Assembly: GCA_913050545.1 (NCBI GenBank)
Contig: CAJWZY010000144.1
Location: forward strand, 1 to 6,105
Origin: an uncultured bacterium
GTDB lineage: Bacteria; Planctomycetota; UBA8108
Direction of reading: 5' to 3'
DNA length: 6,105 nucleotides
Positions within the stretch are counted from its first letter, which is position 1. Each line of letters begins with the position of its first letter. The notes beneath the pieces were generated by a model. The model was not told the origin of the DNA. It saw only the letters and a list, made by a program, of their open reading frames with translations, and did not search any database. Below, one piece after another: positions 5,184 to 6,105 of this stretch. Made by a program: the position numbers and the translations under genes.

Positions 5184-6105
5184 GCGGGACAAACCTCTTT
5201 CAGGAACTCCTCGGCGACCTCGCGATCGTCGAAATGGATCCTCTCCCTGTTGCTGAACTCCTGGTAGTCCTCGTGCCCCTTGCCGGCGATCAGCACGGTG
5301 TCACCTGGACTGGCCATACGGATCCCGAGGCCGATCGCCGCGCGGCGATCCTCCTCGAGGGTTACGTCATCTTTGTGTTCGATACCGTCCATGATCTCAT
5401 CCAGGATCTTCTTCGGAGACTCGCTCCTGGGATTGTCCGAGGTCAGGATGATCCTGTCGGAGCCATTCTCGGCCACCTTTCCCATCCGGGGCCGCTTCGC
5501 CGTATCACGATCGCCCCCGCAACCGAAGATGGTAATCAGCCTCCCCGGCGTCACCGGGCGCAGCGCCGACAGCACCGCCTCGAGCGCGCCATCTGTATGG
5601 GCGTAATCGACAACCACCCTGTAGTTTCCTTCGTGGTGAACCTGCTCGAGCCTGCCCGGAGGAAGCTGGATCTCCGAGACCAGGGCTGCCATCTCAGGCG
5701 GCCGCAGGCCCATGCATTCTCCAGCGGTAAGAACCGCCAGCAGGTTCTCCAGGTTGTGCTCTCCCCAGAAACCCACCCTGAACTGGCAGTCTCTCCAGGT
5801 GAACTCGATGCCGTTATCCATTCTCAGTCCGGTAGTCCCATCCTCGAGGCCGCAACCGTACCAGGCGATGTTGGCCTGCGTGTTGTCCCGCAGCGCCAGC
5901 GAAGCCTCCTGCGAACGCGGAAGCACCGCGTAGGCATGGCTGTCGAGGCCGGAGAAGAGTTTCATCTTGGCCGCCAGGTAGCTCTCCATGTCCTCATGGT
6001 AATCAAGGTGCTCGGGAGCAAGATTGGTGAATACCGCGCAGTCAAAGCGAATCGAAGCGGTCCGCTGCTGCTCGAGGGCGTGGGAAGAAACCTCGATAAC
6101 CGCCC
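5180..6105 (-). CDS. murE: MurE, UDP-MurNAc-dipeptide--meso-DAP ligase, C-terminal ~307 residues (5' end outside window)
   Basis: MurE is a cytoplasmic ATP-dependent ligase that adds the third stem-peptide residue to UDP-MurNAc-L-Ala-D-Glu. The open frame continues unbroken to the window edge, past the internal ATG at 5989, so the gene is cut by the window and not truncated in the genome. Compared with the ~495-residue E. coli enzyme, about 190 N-terminal residues, including the P-loop, are missing. Visible motifs, numbered from the first in-frame codon: EVSSHALEQQR (4-14), FTNLAPEHLDYHEDMESY (25-42), AAKMKLF with the Lys46 that is carbamylated in relatives, GEHNLEN (114-120), PPGRLEQV (148-155), DYAHTDGAL (166-174), GCGGDRD (194-200), DNPRSE (223-228) and AGKGHEDYQEF (273-283). 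DNPR is the signature of meso-DAP-adding MurE; lysine-adding enzymes have a different sequence. The stop overlaps a possible micro-ORF leading to murF. Confidence 0.97.
   Translation of the reverse strand, partial: AVIEVSSHALEQQRTASIRFDCAVFTNLAPEHLDYHEDMESYLAAKMKLFSGLDSHAYAVLPRSQEASLALRDNTQANIAWYGCGLEDGTTGLRMDNGIEFTWRDCQFRVGFWGEHNLENLLAVLTAGECMGLRPPEMAALVSEIQLPPGRLEQVHHEGNYRVVVDYAHTDGALEAVLSALRPVTPGRLITIFGCGGDRDTAKRPRMGKVAENGSDRIILTSDNPRSESPKKILDEIMDGIEHKDDVTLEEDRRAAIGLGIRMASPGDTVLIAGKGHEDYQEFSNRERIHFDDREVAEEFLKEVCPA

Larger units (their letters stand above)
1..6105 (-). other. dcw-type operon segment murE-murF-mraY-ftsW-murG-unknown
   Basis: All six genes point the same way and either overlap or, for murE/murF, lie 61 bases apart. 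There is no room for internal terminators and no obvious promoter, so a single transcript is very likely. It enters from beyond position 6105 and leaves beyond position 1. murD, which commonly sits between mraY and ftsW in this cluster, is absent. The gene after murG is not murC. Confidence 0.9.

Noticed and set aside
5180..5989. murE as a complete short gene starting at the ATG at 5989
   Set aside because: The same frame continues to the window edge through EVSSHALEQ and FTNLAPEHLDYH, conserved MurE motifs. The ATG is internal and the gene is cut by the window.

Overview
The window is a tightly packed stretch of a peptidoglycan-precursor and cell-division (dcw) gene cluster. Every convincing gene is on the minus strand, so the operon reads from high to low coordinates: murE (5' end outside the window) > murF > mraY > ftsW > murG > an unidentified membrane-anchored protein that runs off the low-coordinate edge.

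The organism is a GC-rich bacterium (roughly 60% GC by eye). MurE carries the DNPR motif of the meso-diaminopimelate-adding enzymes. MraY is long (369 residues), with the extended periplasmic-loop region typical of Gram-negative enzymes. Both point to a diderm with DAP-type peptidoglycan. The phylum cannot be fixed from this sequence alone.

Layout, in transcription order: 6105-5180 C-terminal ~307 residues of murE; 5179-5119 a 61-base gap bridged by a possible 22-codon micro-ORF; 5118-3673 murF; 3697-2588 mraY (TTG start, overlaps murF by 25 bases); 2591-1383 ftsW (ATGA overlap with mraY; start corrected to the ATG at 2591); 1386-247 murG (ATGA overlap with ftsW); 256-1 the start of an unknown gene overlapping the murG end by 10 bases. 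No promoter, terminator, RNA gene, repeat, CRISPR array or mobile element was recognised.

The genes form one pathway. MurE adds meso-DAP and MurF adds D-Ala-D-Ala to the UDP-MurNAc peptide. MraY moves the phospho-MurNAc-pentapeptide to undecaprenyl phosphate (lipid I), and MurG adds GlcNAc (lipid II). FtsW is the SEDS-family glycosyltransferase that polymerises lipid II at the septum. Points of interest are the absence of murD from its usual place between mraY and ftsW, a non-murC membrane protein coupled to the end of murG, near-continuous stop/start overlaps, and some variant motifs in MurF, MurG and FtsW. I saw no clear evidence of an entirely new system here.
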